13,110 bases of DNA, taken from contig CAAGJI010000079.1 of the NCBI GenBank assembly GCA_900770195.1, positions 1-13,110 of the forward strand, given 5' to 3'. Of this stretch, positions 1-7,868 are shown one piece after another. The stretch's first letter is position 1; every line of letters begins with the position of its first letter. The stretch is from Oscillospiraceae bacterium (lineage in GTDB: Bacteria > Bacillota > Clostridia > Oscillospirales > Ruminococcaceae). Made by a program: the position numbers and the translations under genes. The notes under the pieces were generated by a model. It was not told the origin of the DNA. It saw only the letters and a list, made by a program, of their open reading frames with translations, and did not search any database.

Positions 1-6
1 AAAATT

Positions 7-30
7 GAGTGGCTGTTTTTCAAGCCGCTC
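7..30 (-). terminator. Possible terminator downstream of the Hsp70 operon
   Basis: An 8-bp stem with one G-T pair (arms 7-14 and 23-30, 8-base loop) is followed on the minus strand by AATTTT at the window edge. It lies about 180 bases past the Hsp70 stop codon, so it could end the Hsp70 transcript or belong to something outside the window. The T-tract is short and cut by the edge, so this is a moderate call. The bases between it and the Hsp70 stop (31-211) hold no gene that I can support. Confidence 0.35.
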
Positions 31-211
31 GCAATATCGTTTTTTATCACTGTTGTTGAATTTACAGAAATTTTTTCGCAGAGCCTGCAAGGCACTTTTT
101 AACTTTAATGATAATTTCTTTTTTATCTATATGCTTGGTATAATTAAGATCATATTTAAATAACACCACACAAAATTTGTATAACAGTTTTATGCGGCTT
201 TTTATAATTAC

Positions 212-3028
212 TTAAACATTAATTTTTTCCAAAAGGAACTTCTCATCATCATCACTAAGTTCATAACCATCAATCAACTTTCCGGCAATTGATCTGACTC
301 TTTCTGATTTTTGAGAAATATCATATTCGTAAATATATTCAATCTTGCTTAACACATCTTTAACATCAGATGTTATTTCAGGACCTATATTCCATGCTTC
401 AATGTTATTAAAAGCACATATCCAACCTAATGCAAGAACACAACTTGTAAGTTGTTCTGATGTTAGTTCAGCTGAATCTACCAATTGTGTCAATTTCTTT
501 ATAATCTTTTCAATATCTTTTTTGGAAATATCAGGATTTTCATTTTTGTTAAGTGCCAGACCAATTGAATATGATGTAAATTGTATATAATTGGAACTTC
601 CATTTTTCAATGATTTTGCATCATTGAAAAATTCCTCAGCCAGCCACTCTAAACTTGTTTTGCTTACAGCATGTGCATACAGGCATGCCTGATGATATTC
701 TGAACAATTATGCAATTTTTCTATAGTTTTAAACTGTTCATCATTTCCACAGAATGCAAGCGTGTAGAGAGCCTGAATATTTGCATTCTTTTTTCTTCCT
801 ACAACAGGAAATCCATTCAATGCACCCACAAGCTGAGACATACACTGTAACGCAATATTTTTTTTGTCTGATTCTGTCCAATTTTGCATAATTCGTCTTT
901 CTATAATGAATAATTTTGTCTTTGCTTCATTGCAAGTACAATATTTAAGTTCTTCTATTATTAATGGTACAAAATCAGCACGATTTGAAGCTGAACATAT
1001 AGTACTTACAGCAATTTTTATTCTTGAAGAAATATTCCCCTTATTTTTTGACTTTTCAAAATTGTTACATAATTTCATCAATGAGTCAAGTTCAGCTTTT
1101 GCATTAAGCTTGCTTCCTGTCGGAGGCAATATTTTTCCAGGCCCTTTTTTATTGGATAAAGAACTACTGTCTATTGAAATAGTAACCGTTCCAACATCGT
1201 TTCTATGCTCTTCATTTCCCTCTTTATATGTCCAAGCATTCATTGTAATTACTTTGTTTATATCCATCTCAACTTTAACTGCAACAAGTCTTGACTGTCT
1301 GCTGTTGTTTGAAAAAGCTATTATACCTTTGGCAATTGTTCTGTAACTTCCATCAATATTTCGGCTTTTTATTGGAATTGAAATTGCACTTTGTTCAGGT
1401 TGAATCCTGAAACCCTGCATTACAGGTGAAGAATAAGGAAGTTCTGCACCTGTAGGTATAATTTCTTCTACTGCATCATTTCTCAATCCCAAATACAAAG
1501 AATCATTAAGAATACTTTTTCCCCATTCAATTCCTATATGACTGCTTGTCTTTTTTAATGCGACAGCAGCAGATGTCTGTGTAGATGTATTGTTTATTGT
1601 TTCACGTGAATAAACAGGTGATGATACATCTCCTACAGTCCTCATATCGTCTGCCAGATCTTCATTATTATGTGTAAGCAGATAATGATATACAGCTGCA
1701 CCACGTGCAACAGATTGATCAGGATCTACTACTCCAGTAGGTTCAAATCCGAAAAATTTTGTCAAACGATTTTTTATCATATAAAATTTTGACATTCCGC
1801 CATTTATGATAACTGCATCAACAACAATATCAGGTTTGCCAAGTTTTTTTGATGCTTTATCAAGAACATCAAGTATTGGAAAAATGATATTTCTTGTATT
1901 GCTTATACTTTCAATTTTTTTGTAATCATCAAATGATAATTCATCTCCCATAAATACTGAAAGTATATTTTCTATATCTTCCTGTTTAAATGTGTCATCA
2001 TATGTATACCCCGTACTATGAACACTTCCCCCAACAGGAAAATCGTTTTCATCATTTTCATCATTAAACCAATTATCATCATCCCATTCATCATCATTTC
2101 CAATTGATTCATTTAACTGAATTTTAAGGTCTTCAGCATAAGTAATCAATTGCGACATTACATTATCTTTTTTCTGTTTTATTGTATTAACTGCTTCAGG
2201 TGCTTTCTGATATTGTTTCAAATACCTTCTGAACATTTCTTCGGCAATAGCTTTGTCAAAGTCATCACCGCCAAGTAATGTATACCTGTTTGTTGCAATT
2301 TCATCAATTTTTAAAGTTCCATCAGAATTGTCATCTCGTTTTTTGATTTCATGCATAGTAATATCAAGAGTTCCACCACCAATATCAAATACCATAACAG
2401 TTTTTTCAGAACTAAGATCCAATACTGTTGATGGTACTTCACCATTTCGTATTTGATTAAATAAGTCATAGATAACAGCATTTGGTTCAGATAAAAGAAT
2501 TGGTTTTTCTGTTCCATCTGGATTTCTGACTTCTATTCCGGCAATTTCTGCCGCATCTCTCGTTGCCTTACACATAATAGAATCAAAATTGGCTGGTACT
2601 GTAATAATAGCATCATTAATTTTGGTTTTTAATGTTTTCTCAGCTTCTTTTATCATATGTTTTAAGATTCTTGATGATATTTGTGCCGGTGTTTTATCCG
2701 GAATATCAGGACTTAATCCTTCTGCATATTGATTTCCCATCTGACTTTTAATTGATTTTGAAACAAGGTGAGGTCTTACAGAATACTGTGTTTTTGCAAA
2801 ATCACCTACAATAGGCTTATAATTTTGCTCTTCCACATAATATACACATGATGGAAGTGTTGATTTCTTTTTTCTGCTAAGCTGTGTTTTTCCACTGACA
2901 CCGCTAAACATATCAACAGGACGGTCAATATCAATAACTTTACTTACAATATCTCCATTTAGTTTTAAATTTACAAATGATACAACAGAATTTGTTGTCC
3001 CCAGATCTATACCTATACTTATACTCAT
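212..3028 (-). CDS. Divergent Hsp70-family chaperone with helical C-terminal extension
   Basis: A DnaK-like ATPase of 938 residues, longer than DnaK (about 610-640). Seen: phosphate-1 motif DLGTTNS (8-14), connect-1-like SEPNAV (180-185), phosphate-2 motif DIGGGTLD (215-222), adenosine motif INGGMSKF (408-415) and connect-2-like DPDQSVARGAA (435-445). These indicate an intact actin-fold nucleotide-binding domain. Residues about 311-329 are an Asp/Glu/Asn-rich insert where DnaK has a subdomain IIB strand. Residues about 498-620 (with GAELP) look like a degenerate beta substrate-binding domain. Residues about 640-938 appear all-helical and HEAT-like, replacing the usual lid, and there is no EEVD-type tail. 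The start is ATG with GGAGG seven bases upstream, overlapping the previous gene by ATGA, so translation is probably coupled. It is the last gene of a three-gene operon. It is an accessory Hsp70, not the housekeeping DnaK; the client is unknown, but the neighbours suggest a dedicated exchange factor and a nuclease partner. Confidence 0.9.
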   Translation of the reverse strand: MSISIGIDLGTTNSVVSFVNLKLNGDIVSKVIDIDRPVDMFSGVSGKTQLSRKKKSTLPSCVYYVEEQNYKPIVGDFAKTQYSVRPHLVSKSIKSQMGNQYAEGLSPDIPDKTPAQISSRILKHMIKEAEKTLKTKINDAIITVPANFDSIMCKATRDAAEIAGIEVRNPDGTEKPILLSEPNAVIYDLFNQIRNGEVPSTVLDLSSEKTVMVFDIGGGTLDITMHEIKKRDDNSDGTLKIDEIATNRYTLLGGDDFDKAIAEEMFRRYLKQYQKAPEAVNTIKQKKDNVMSQLITYAEDLKIQLNESIGNDDEWDDDNWFNDENDENDFPVGGSVHSTGYTYDDTFKQEDIENILSVFMGDELSFDDYKKIESISNTRNIIFPILDVLDKASKKLGKPDIVVDAVIINGGMSKFYMIKNRLTKFFGFEPTGVVDPDQSVARGAAVYHYLLTHNNEDLADDMRTVGDVSSPVYSRETINNTSTQTSAAVALKKTSSHIGIEWGKSILNDSLYLGLRNDAVEEIIPTGAELPYSSPVMQGFRIQPEQSAISIPIKSRNIDGSYRTIAKGIIAFSNNSRQSRLVAVKVEMDINKVITMNAWTYKEGNEEHRNDVGTVTISIDSSSLSNKKGPGKILPPTGSKLNAKAELDSLMKLCNNFEKSKNKGNISSRIKIAVSTICSASNRADFVPLIIEELKYCTCNEAKTKLFIIERRIMQNWTESDKKNIALQCMSQLVGALNGFPVVGRKKNANIQALYTLAFCGNDEQFKTIEKLHNCSEYHQACLYAHAVSKTSLEWLAEEFFNDAKSLKNGSSNYIQFTSYSIGLALNKNENPDISKKDIEKIIKKLTQLVDSAELTSEQLTSCVLALGWICAFNNIEAWNIGPEITSDVKDVLSKIEYIYEYDISQKSERVRSIAGKLIDGYELSDDDEKFLLEKINV

Positions 3029-4119
3029 TTTTTTACCTCCTCAACACGTGGACGTGATATTTGTATATCTTTATCCCTGAATATCCAGCCCGGTGATAAT
3101 GTTTTAATTCTTTTAATTTCTGTTTCTGATGTGAATGGAGTTCCGGCATAATCACAAAATTCTATATCTGATACCTTAACATCTTTTTCAGAATCAGGTT
3201 TCATCATTGGGTCAATATGGCTGTCTTTTATAAACTGAATTAATTTTTTTACAACAATCAAAATACCATTTATTTCTATAGGAACTTCAAACCCGCTTTT
3301 TCTTAAATTATTAACTCCTTTTTGAAGTTCAAGTAACTGATCAAGAATACAGCCATATTTTTCAGAATTCAATTTTGAAAAAAAATCCGTTAATTCTTTC
3401 ACTTTATTTTCTTCAAGCTGTTCTGAAAATTCTTTCTGCAAATCTGAAAGCATATTGCTTGTTCTTTCAAGTTCCCCTTCAAGAATATTGATTTTCTTAA
3501 TAGCCTGCTCCAGAGTTATTGACGGTTTAGCTGTTTTTGGATGAGCATTATTTTTTAAATCTTTATATGTTGGAAATCCATATACTTCACCAAGAATATC
3601 AGCCATATCATAAAACAGGTATCTTCCTAAAGTATCTCCAAGAGTATCAATAACTTCATAATCTTCATCATAGAAAAGTTCAGGACATATTCTTGTTACC
3701 ATAAGCACACAAATTCTGTCCTGAGAATCGTGACGTTTAATCGATTTAACAGCTGTTTCTTTTCTTTTTTTATTGAATTCATCAAAAGCATTTCTATTCC
3801 CTACAGCAGCCTGTGCAAACAAATCAGCCACCTGTGAAGTCCATTCAAAAAGTTCTATTCTTTCTTTTGGAAAAGCCATTCTGCGGCTTCTGAAAATACG
3901 TATAACATCATCGCCGGAAAGTTCATATCCATATTTATCATTCAATCTCATTGCACATTTTGTTGGCGGTACTCCGGGGTCATCACAAAGTATGTTGAAA
4001 ATTCTGTTTTCCAAAATGATTTTTTCATTTATATCGCCGACCTGCATTGCTTTTCGACGTATTTTTTCATGTATACTTTCGGATAATTCCCTTATTTTTT
4101 CATCTTTAGTGTTAATCAT
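3025..4119 (-). CDS. Putative GrpE-like exchange factor with N-terminal HTH-like region
   Basis: A 364-residue soluble protein with no name that I recognise with certainty. Residues about 36-82 read as a helix-turn-helix or winged-helix-like segment (two predicted helices around PPTKCAMRLN and DDVIRIFRSR). Residues 85-190 are a helical domain of unknown type. Residues about 200-250 form a heptad-rich coiled coil, followed by a helix pair and a C-terminal beta-rich segment ending in SPGWIFRDKDIQISRPRV (342-359). Long coiled coil, helical bundle, then a beta domain with G-(Y/W)...R-P-x-V near the end is the order seen in GrpE, so I infer a divergent GrpE-like nucleotide exchange factor for the Hsp70 encoded next. 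The start is ATG with AGGAGG five bases upstream; the gap to the MBL gene is 13 bases and the stop overlaps the Hsp70 start. The sequence is too divergent to be sure without a profile or structure comparison; a plain coiled-coil DNA-binding protein is the alternative. Confidence 0.75.
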   Translation of the reverse strand: MINTKDEKIRELSESIHEKIRRKAMQVGDINEKIILENRIFNILCDDPGVPPTKCAMRLNDKYGYELSGDDVIRIFRSRRMAFPKERIELFEWTSQVADLFAQAAVGNRNAFDEFNKKRKETAVKSIKRHDSQDRICVLMVTRICPELFYDEDYEVIDTLGDTLGRYLFYDMADILGEVYGFPTYKDLKNNAHPKTAKPSITLEQAIKKINILEGELERTSNMLSDLQKEFSEQLEENKVKELTDFFSKLNSEKYGCILDQLLELQKGVNNLRKSGFEVPIEINGILIVVKKLIQFIKDSHIDPMMKPDSEKDVKVSDIEFCDYAGTPFTSETEIKRIKTLSPGWIFRDKDIQISRPRVEEVKK

Positions 4120-4132
4120 AAAATCCTCCTAA

Positions 4133-5284
4133 TTATAAATTATATACTTCCTGTTCTTCTGCAAATATGAATTTTGTATTACAGTCGCTGTTCATTAATA
4201 TTTCCTGTTCAATGGTCATATCATTATTGTCATAAGGCGAAGCACAATGAACTAAAACAACCTGTTTTGGATTTATACCTTCAATAAATTTTTTCATTTG
4301 CGAAAAATCCTCATGAAGAGTAAAATCAGCATTAATTTTTTTACTATAAAAGAAACTTCTTGTTGTCTGTTCTGATGTCAATAATATATGCGGATAATCA
4401 GGCTGTATGTCTGTCATTTGCTTATTATCAATTGTAATAACCCTTATTCCAAGACTTTCAAGCTTGTTTATGACCTGCATAATATTTCTTTCGATAAAAA
4501 TCGGAATATTATTTTTATTATTTTCATTCAGAACCTGTAGAAATTCAATCCCCTTACTTAGCTGAGATATTGAACATTGGACTGATTTACCATATCTTCC
4601 AACAAAATTCAAAGCTTCAAAAACTTGATCATATATTTTGTCTGAATTTTTCCTGTAATTCGGATGTTTGGCATGCAAACCGCACATTATTACAGTATCT
4701 ATATTTTTCCCTTGCAAATCGAAGCAGGCAGGACTCAAAGGAGATGGATCAATAGAATAATCACCTGTATAAAGTATCCTCCTGTTATTGTATTCAAAAA
4801 GCATCATCATTGCACCGGGTATATGCCCTGCCGGATAAAAAGTAACTTTATATTCCGGAAAAGATAATGTTTTCATATAGCTTACCAAAGTGATTTTATC
4901 CAAATCAGCCTGTGCTTTAAGTCGATTTTCTTCCCTTATTTTTCTTCTTCCAAAATATATTCTGTCATATATCTGAAGTTCTGTCAGTGATTTTGTAACA
5001 TCTGTCATATAAACAGATGCATTGGAAGCTTGAGAAATCAAATCTATCAGATAACCTGTATGGTCAATATGTGCATGTGATATATATATATGATTGATTT
5101 GGTTCATTGAATAGAAAGAAGGTAAAATATTCAACGATGACAAAACAGGTGTGTAAACTATTCCGTTTTTTGAACCTGTACCTGCATCCAATATAATGTT
5201 GCTGTTACCAAGCCGCAGATAATAACAGCTTGCCCCAACACGCTGTCCGCCTCCTAAAGGCATAAATAATATTTGATTTTTCAC
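4133..5284 (-). CDS. MBL-fold / beta-CASP hydrolase, RNA-processing exonuclease type
   Basis: A 383-residue metallo-beta-lactamase-fold protein of the beta-CASP (CPSF73/Ysh1/RNase J-like) type. Seen: GGGQRVGASCY near the N terminus (11-21), DAG (33-35), zinc motif SHAHIDHTG with H70, H72, D74 and H75, H154 in PAGHIPGA, and D175 in YTGDYS. A trimmed beta-CASP region follows: KSVQCSISQLSKGIEF (233-248), LHEDF (H324, like the SGHAD motif) and VVLVHC (H346, motif C). In this family a motif-C histidine goes with RNA substrates and valine with DNA, so RNA is the more likely target. The motif A acidic residue, expected near residue 201 (VIMCGLH), is not evident, so activity may be altered. No signal peptide; cytoplasmic. 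The start is GTG with AGAGAG five bases upstream; an internal ATG (residue 8) is an alternative. It is the first gene of the operon with the GrpE-like and Hsp70 genes. Confidence 0.87.
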   Translation of the reverse strand: MKNQILFMPLGGGQRVGASCYYLRLGNSNIILDAGTGSKNGIVYTPVLSSLNILPSFYSMNQINHIYISHAHIDHTGYLIDLISQASNASVYMTDVTKSLTELQIYDRIYFGRRKIREENRLKAQADLDKITLVSYMKTLSFPEYKVTFYPAGHIPGAMMMLFEYNNRRILYTGDYSIDPSPLSPACFDLQGKNIDTVIMCGLHAKHPNYRKNSDKIYDQVFEALNFVGRYGKSVQCSISQLSKGIEFLQVLNENNKNNIPIFIERNIMQVINKLESLGIRVITIDNKQMTDIQPDYPHILLTSEQTTRSFFYSKKINADFTLHEDFSQMKKFIEGINPKQVVLVHCASPYDNNDMTIEQEILMNSDCNTKFIFAEEQEVYNL

Positions 5285-5286
5285 AA

Positions 5287-5337
5287 TTACTCTCTTTTCC
5301 TGAGTATCTGGTTTACGCTATTAAACAATGAATTCAT
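5287..5337 (-). CDS. Possible 16-residue leader peptide ORF
   Basis: A short ORF, MNSLFNSVNQILRKRE, lies in the 5' leader of the MBL gene and ends two bases before its GTG start. A GGGTGG sequence lies 12 bases upstream of its ATG, a rather long spacing for a ribosome binding site. Its position and near-abutting stop suggest a leader peptide that could couple or attenuate translation of the weakly led GTG start. It may equally be chance; no family is recognised. Confidence 0.3.
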   Translation of the reverse strand: MNSLFNSVNQILRKRE

Positions 5338-5350
5338 AGTATACAGATAC
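5304..5350 (-). promoter_or_regulatory. Inverted repeat in the 5' leader of the MBL operon
   Basis: Arms 5304-5310 and 5344-5350 (GTATCTG/CAGATAC, 7 bp perfect) enclose a 33-base loop that contains the leader ORF start codon. In the RNA this could form a stem near the MBL ribosome binding site. The long loop makes it a weak candidate. Confidence 0.25.
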
Positions 5351-5370
5351 CACCCTATATTATATGTTAT

Positions 5371-5399
5371 ATTATAATATATTCATTGCAAATTGTCAA
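5371..5399 (-). promoter_or_regulatory. Sigma-A promoter of the MBL-GrpE-like-Hsp70 operon
   Basis: Read on the minus strand, TTGACA (5394-5399) is separated by exactly 17 bases from TATAAT (5371-5376), a perfect consensus housekeeping promoter. Transcription would start near 5364, leaving a leader of about 80 bases. An inverted repeat ATTGCA/TGCAAT (5385-5390, 5409-5414) brackets the -35 box and TACTTTT/AAAAGTA (5400-5406, 5420-5426) lies just upstream, so a repressor may bind here. Confidence 0.8.
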
Positions 5400-5555
5400 T
5401 ACTTTTAATGCAATATCAAAAAAGTATTTTTATTTGACTATTATAACTTTTGTAATTAATATTATACTCTTTTAGATGTTCAAAATTTTCACAACTAAAA
5501 GTTTTTTCAAAATATTTTATTTTTATTTAATTTATCCAAACTATAGCAATTCAAT

Positions 5556-5590
5556 AAAATACACCGCACAGTGGTTGTGCGGTGTATTTT
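5556..5590 (-). terminator. Intrinsic terminator of the ABC transporter operon
   Basis: A perfect 14-bp stem (5556-5569 and 5577-5590, AAAATACACCGCAC and its complement) with a 7-base loop lies 10 bases past the permease stop codon. The 3' arm ends in TTTT followed by ATT in the minus direction. The A-rich arm on the other side makes it potentially bidirectional, insulating the exporter from the Hsp70 operon promoter region. Confidence 0.85.
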
Positions 5591-5600
5591 GGTATAAAAA

Positions 5601-7856
5601 TCACTCAACATTTTTCAAAGCATCGCTCATTGGAATTTTGTTTGTTTTACGCATAAGCAAAGCAGCGACAACAGCATATGTTACAATGCCTATTACAATT
5701 ACTTTAAAGTAAACTGTCCATTGAACAACGCAAGGTATCCAACCTGTAAATCTTGACATCATTATATGCCATACCCAATTTAAAATAACATTTATTATAG
5801 GCAGAACAGCGATAAGTGAAATAATCGTCACAATTGTTGTTGTGTGAATATATATTTGATTTATTTCTTTTTTCTGATAGCCAAGTATTTTTGTTATTGA
5901 TATTGACTGTGAATTTTTTTCAATAATTATTTTTGAAAGAAGATATATAATAAGCATAAATACTGCAACACCAAGTAACCAGAATACACTCATCATACTT
6001 CCCATAGACTGCCTGAGTTGTCTTGATGATTTTGTATAATCTTTTTCTGTAAGTTCTGTTGCAATAAGACTGCTGTCTATGTCATCTATTCCTGTGTCTG
6101 AAAAATATCCGCTGTAATAATCATCTGATTTATCAAATATATTATTGAAATTCTCACGACCTAAAAATACTGCCAAAGTAGTAGGATTATTATAAATACC
6201 ATCTATTTTAAACTTATATTTTTTATCGCCAAATTCTTCTTTAAGAGTAATACTGTCACCTTTGCCAAGTGAATATTTATCTGCATATCCGCTTGAAATA
6301 TAAACCTTATCTCCTGATAAATTTGCTTTTATATATCTACTGTCTTCTGATATTCCGTAAACAGTTATACTTTCTATAAAACTGCTTCCTGTTGTTTTCA
6401 ATGAATCAACACAATATTTTTCTGCATCTTCTGTTTCTGTATCGACAGGTGTCTTAAGAATATACTGATGTGCTGTAATCATATTGTCTATTGTTTCATT
6501 TTCAACATAATCAAGAAGCGGAGCAAACATAGTTCCAAAAACAAGTATAAATCCTGCAAACATTATTCCGACAAATATTGTTATGTAATTTGGAATATTT
6601 TGAAATATTACTCTCAATTTGAAACGTGTCATAATACCGATTTTTGTATTAAGACGAAAAGCTTTTTTCTTTTGATGACGCTTCAAATCACGTCTGATAA
6701 ATTTCAATGGTGAAAGGCTTAACGCCCTCCAAAGCATAACAAAATTTATCAATGACATTATTATAATAGGAATTATAGTTGTATCAATAAAAGCGGTAGC
6801 ATTCCATAATGTTTTATATGATGTTAAACTGTAGCTTCCAAGGTAAAGATTAGCAAAAACAGTTTTGAAGAACGTATACCCCAATATATTTCCGACAACA
6901 GCTGATATAAATAAAACAATAACAGGTGCAGACATATAATGTCTGACAAGTTCAGCTTTTGTGTATCCCGATGCCCTTAATGTTCCAATTACATTTGCTT
7001 CTTTATTTATGGTATTGTTTGTTGTTATTGCAAAAACAAATGCAATTATAATAATAAGAATATACATCATAGTAAGGAACATTGCTCTGTCACCGCCAAG
7101 GTCCTCGCCAGAAAAATTTATTGCATTTGATGCATAACGTGGTATGAAATTTGTGAGCATTACTTTTAAAGATACAGCTGTTAAAAAGTCATCTGCCATA
7201 TCTTTTGCTTCTTTACTGTCAGCTTCAGCAGGCGGATTATCATATTTCCAGGAATAATTATAATAAATATGTTCATCACCCATTGTTTTAAATCCGTCAT
7301 CAGTCATAACTCCAACACCGAATTTTATACTGTCAAACATAAAATCAGTATTATTTTGGAAAAGTGCTGAATAATCAGGCAAAGCAACAATCCCTGTTAT
7401 TTTTAATTTTTTTCCTGCAACACTTACATCATCGCCAATTGATAATTTGTTATTTTTTGCATATAAGCGGTCAAGGGCAATTTCTGTTTCTGTTTCAGGC
7501 ATTTCACCGCTAAGCAGACAAACTTTATTGACATCTTTTCTATCTGCAAAAATGCGAACAGTGCTGTCATGATCATCTGTTTTTTCTTCAATGTAAAAAT
7601 TTTCAAAAAGCTTTACTTTTTCATCTTCAATTGATTTAACAGTATCTGCATCTGCTTTTTCTGCAAGTTCAAAATTTCCGTCTTCAACATTATATTTTTC
7701 AAAACTTTCATTATAAGCAGTTTTTAAACTTTCATCACCAATCAAAAATCCTGAAACAATGCTTATAAGTGCAGTCATAAATAAAAATATAACCGCATAT
7801 TTCCCGATTTCACTTTTAATTTCTCTGAAAATTCTTTTGTCAAGTGGATTTCTCAT
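5601..7856 (-). CDS. ABC transporter permease, FtsX/MacB-like, two FtsX domains
   Basis: A 751-residue membrane protein. Hydrophobic segments appear at about 19-40, 258-279, 308-330, 356-377, 425-447, 624-645, 670-695 and 715-737, giving eight membrane spans. Large extracytoplasmic MacB-PCD-like domains lie at about 45-255 and 450-620. Each half ends in a three-helix FtsX core with a coupling region (NVIGTLRASGYTKAEL, 288-303; SITKILGYQKKEINQI, 653-668), the hallmark of double-FtsX permeases of the mechanotransmission type. Such proteins export peptides, antibiotics or lipoproteins, or signal envelope stress; the substrate cannot be read from sequence. The start is ATG with GGAGG close upstream, 12 bases after the ATPase gene stop, so one operon. 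The protein is complete and followed by a strong terminator. Confidence 0.92.
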   Translation of the reverse strand: MRNPLDKRIFREIKSEIGKYAVIFLFMTALISIVSGFLIGDESLKTAYNESFEKYNVEDGNFELAEKADADTVKSIEDEKVKLFENFYIEEKTDDHDSTVRIFADRKDVNKVCLLSGEMPETETEIALDRLYAKNNKLSIGDDVSVAGKKLKITGIVALPDYSALFQNNTDFMFDSIKFGVGVMTDDGFKTMGDEHIYYNYSWKYDNPPAEADSKEAKDMADDFLTAVSLKVMLTNFIPRYASNAINFSGEDLGGDRAMFLTMMYILIIIIAFVFAITTNNTINKEANVIGTLRASGYTKAELVRHYMSAPVIVLFISAVVGNILGYTFFKTVFANLYLGSYSLTSYKTLWNATAFIDTTIIPIIIMSLINFVMLWRALSLSPLKFIRRDLKRHQKKKAFRLNTKIGIMTRFKLRVIFQNIPNYITIFVGIMFAGFILVFGTMFAPLLDYVENETIDNMITAHQYILKTPVDTETEDAEKYCVDSLKTTGSSFIESITVYGISEDSRYIKANLSGDKVYISSGYADKYSLGKGDSITLKEEFGDKKYKFKIDGIYNNPTTLAVFLGRENFNNIFDKSDDYYSGYFSDTGIDDIDSSLIATELTEKDYTKSSRQLRQSMGSMMSVFWLLGVAVFMLIIYLLSKIIIEKNSQSISITKILGYQKKEINQIYIHTTTIVTIISLIAVLPIINVILNWVWHIMMSRFTGWIPCVVQWTVYFKVIVIGIVTYAVVAALLMRKTNKIPMSDALKNVE

Positions 7857-7868
7857 TCTTCTGCCTCC

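Noticed and set aside
90..112. Small GCCT-GCA-AGGC hairpin followed by a T run on the plus strand
   Set aside because: Only a 4-bp stem and no plus-strand gene ahead of it; too weak to call a terminator.
65..211. About 49 open codons in frame after the Hsp70 stop codon (minus strand), Lys-rich
   Set aside because: No ATG start or ribosome binding site, no recognisable family, and AT-rich DNA gives such runs by chance; readthrough of TAA is not supported.
2029..2103. Repetitive ATCATC-rich stretch as a tandem repeat element
   Set aside because: It is the coding sequence of the Asp/Asn-rich insert of the Hsp70, explained by repeated acidic codons.
5476..5712. 78-codon plus-strand ORF across the exporter terminator
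   Set aside because: It runs through a perfect terminator hairpin and antisense to the permease 3' end; no ribosome binding site or family resemblance.
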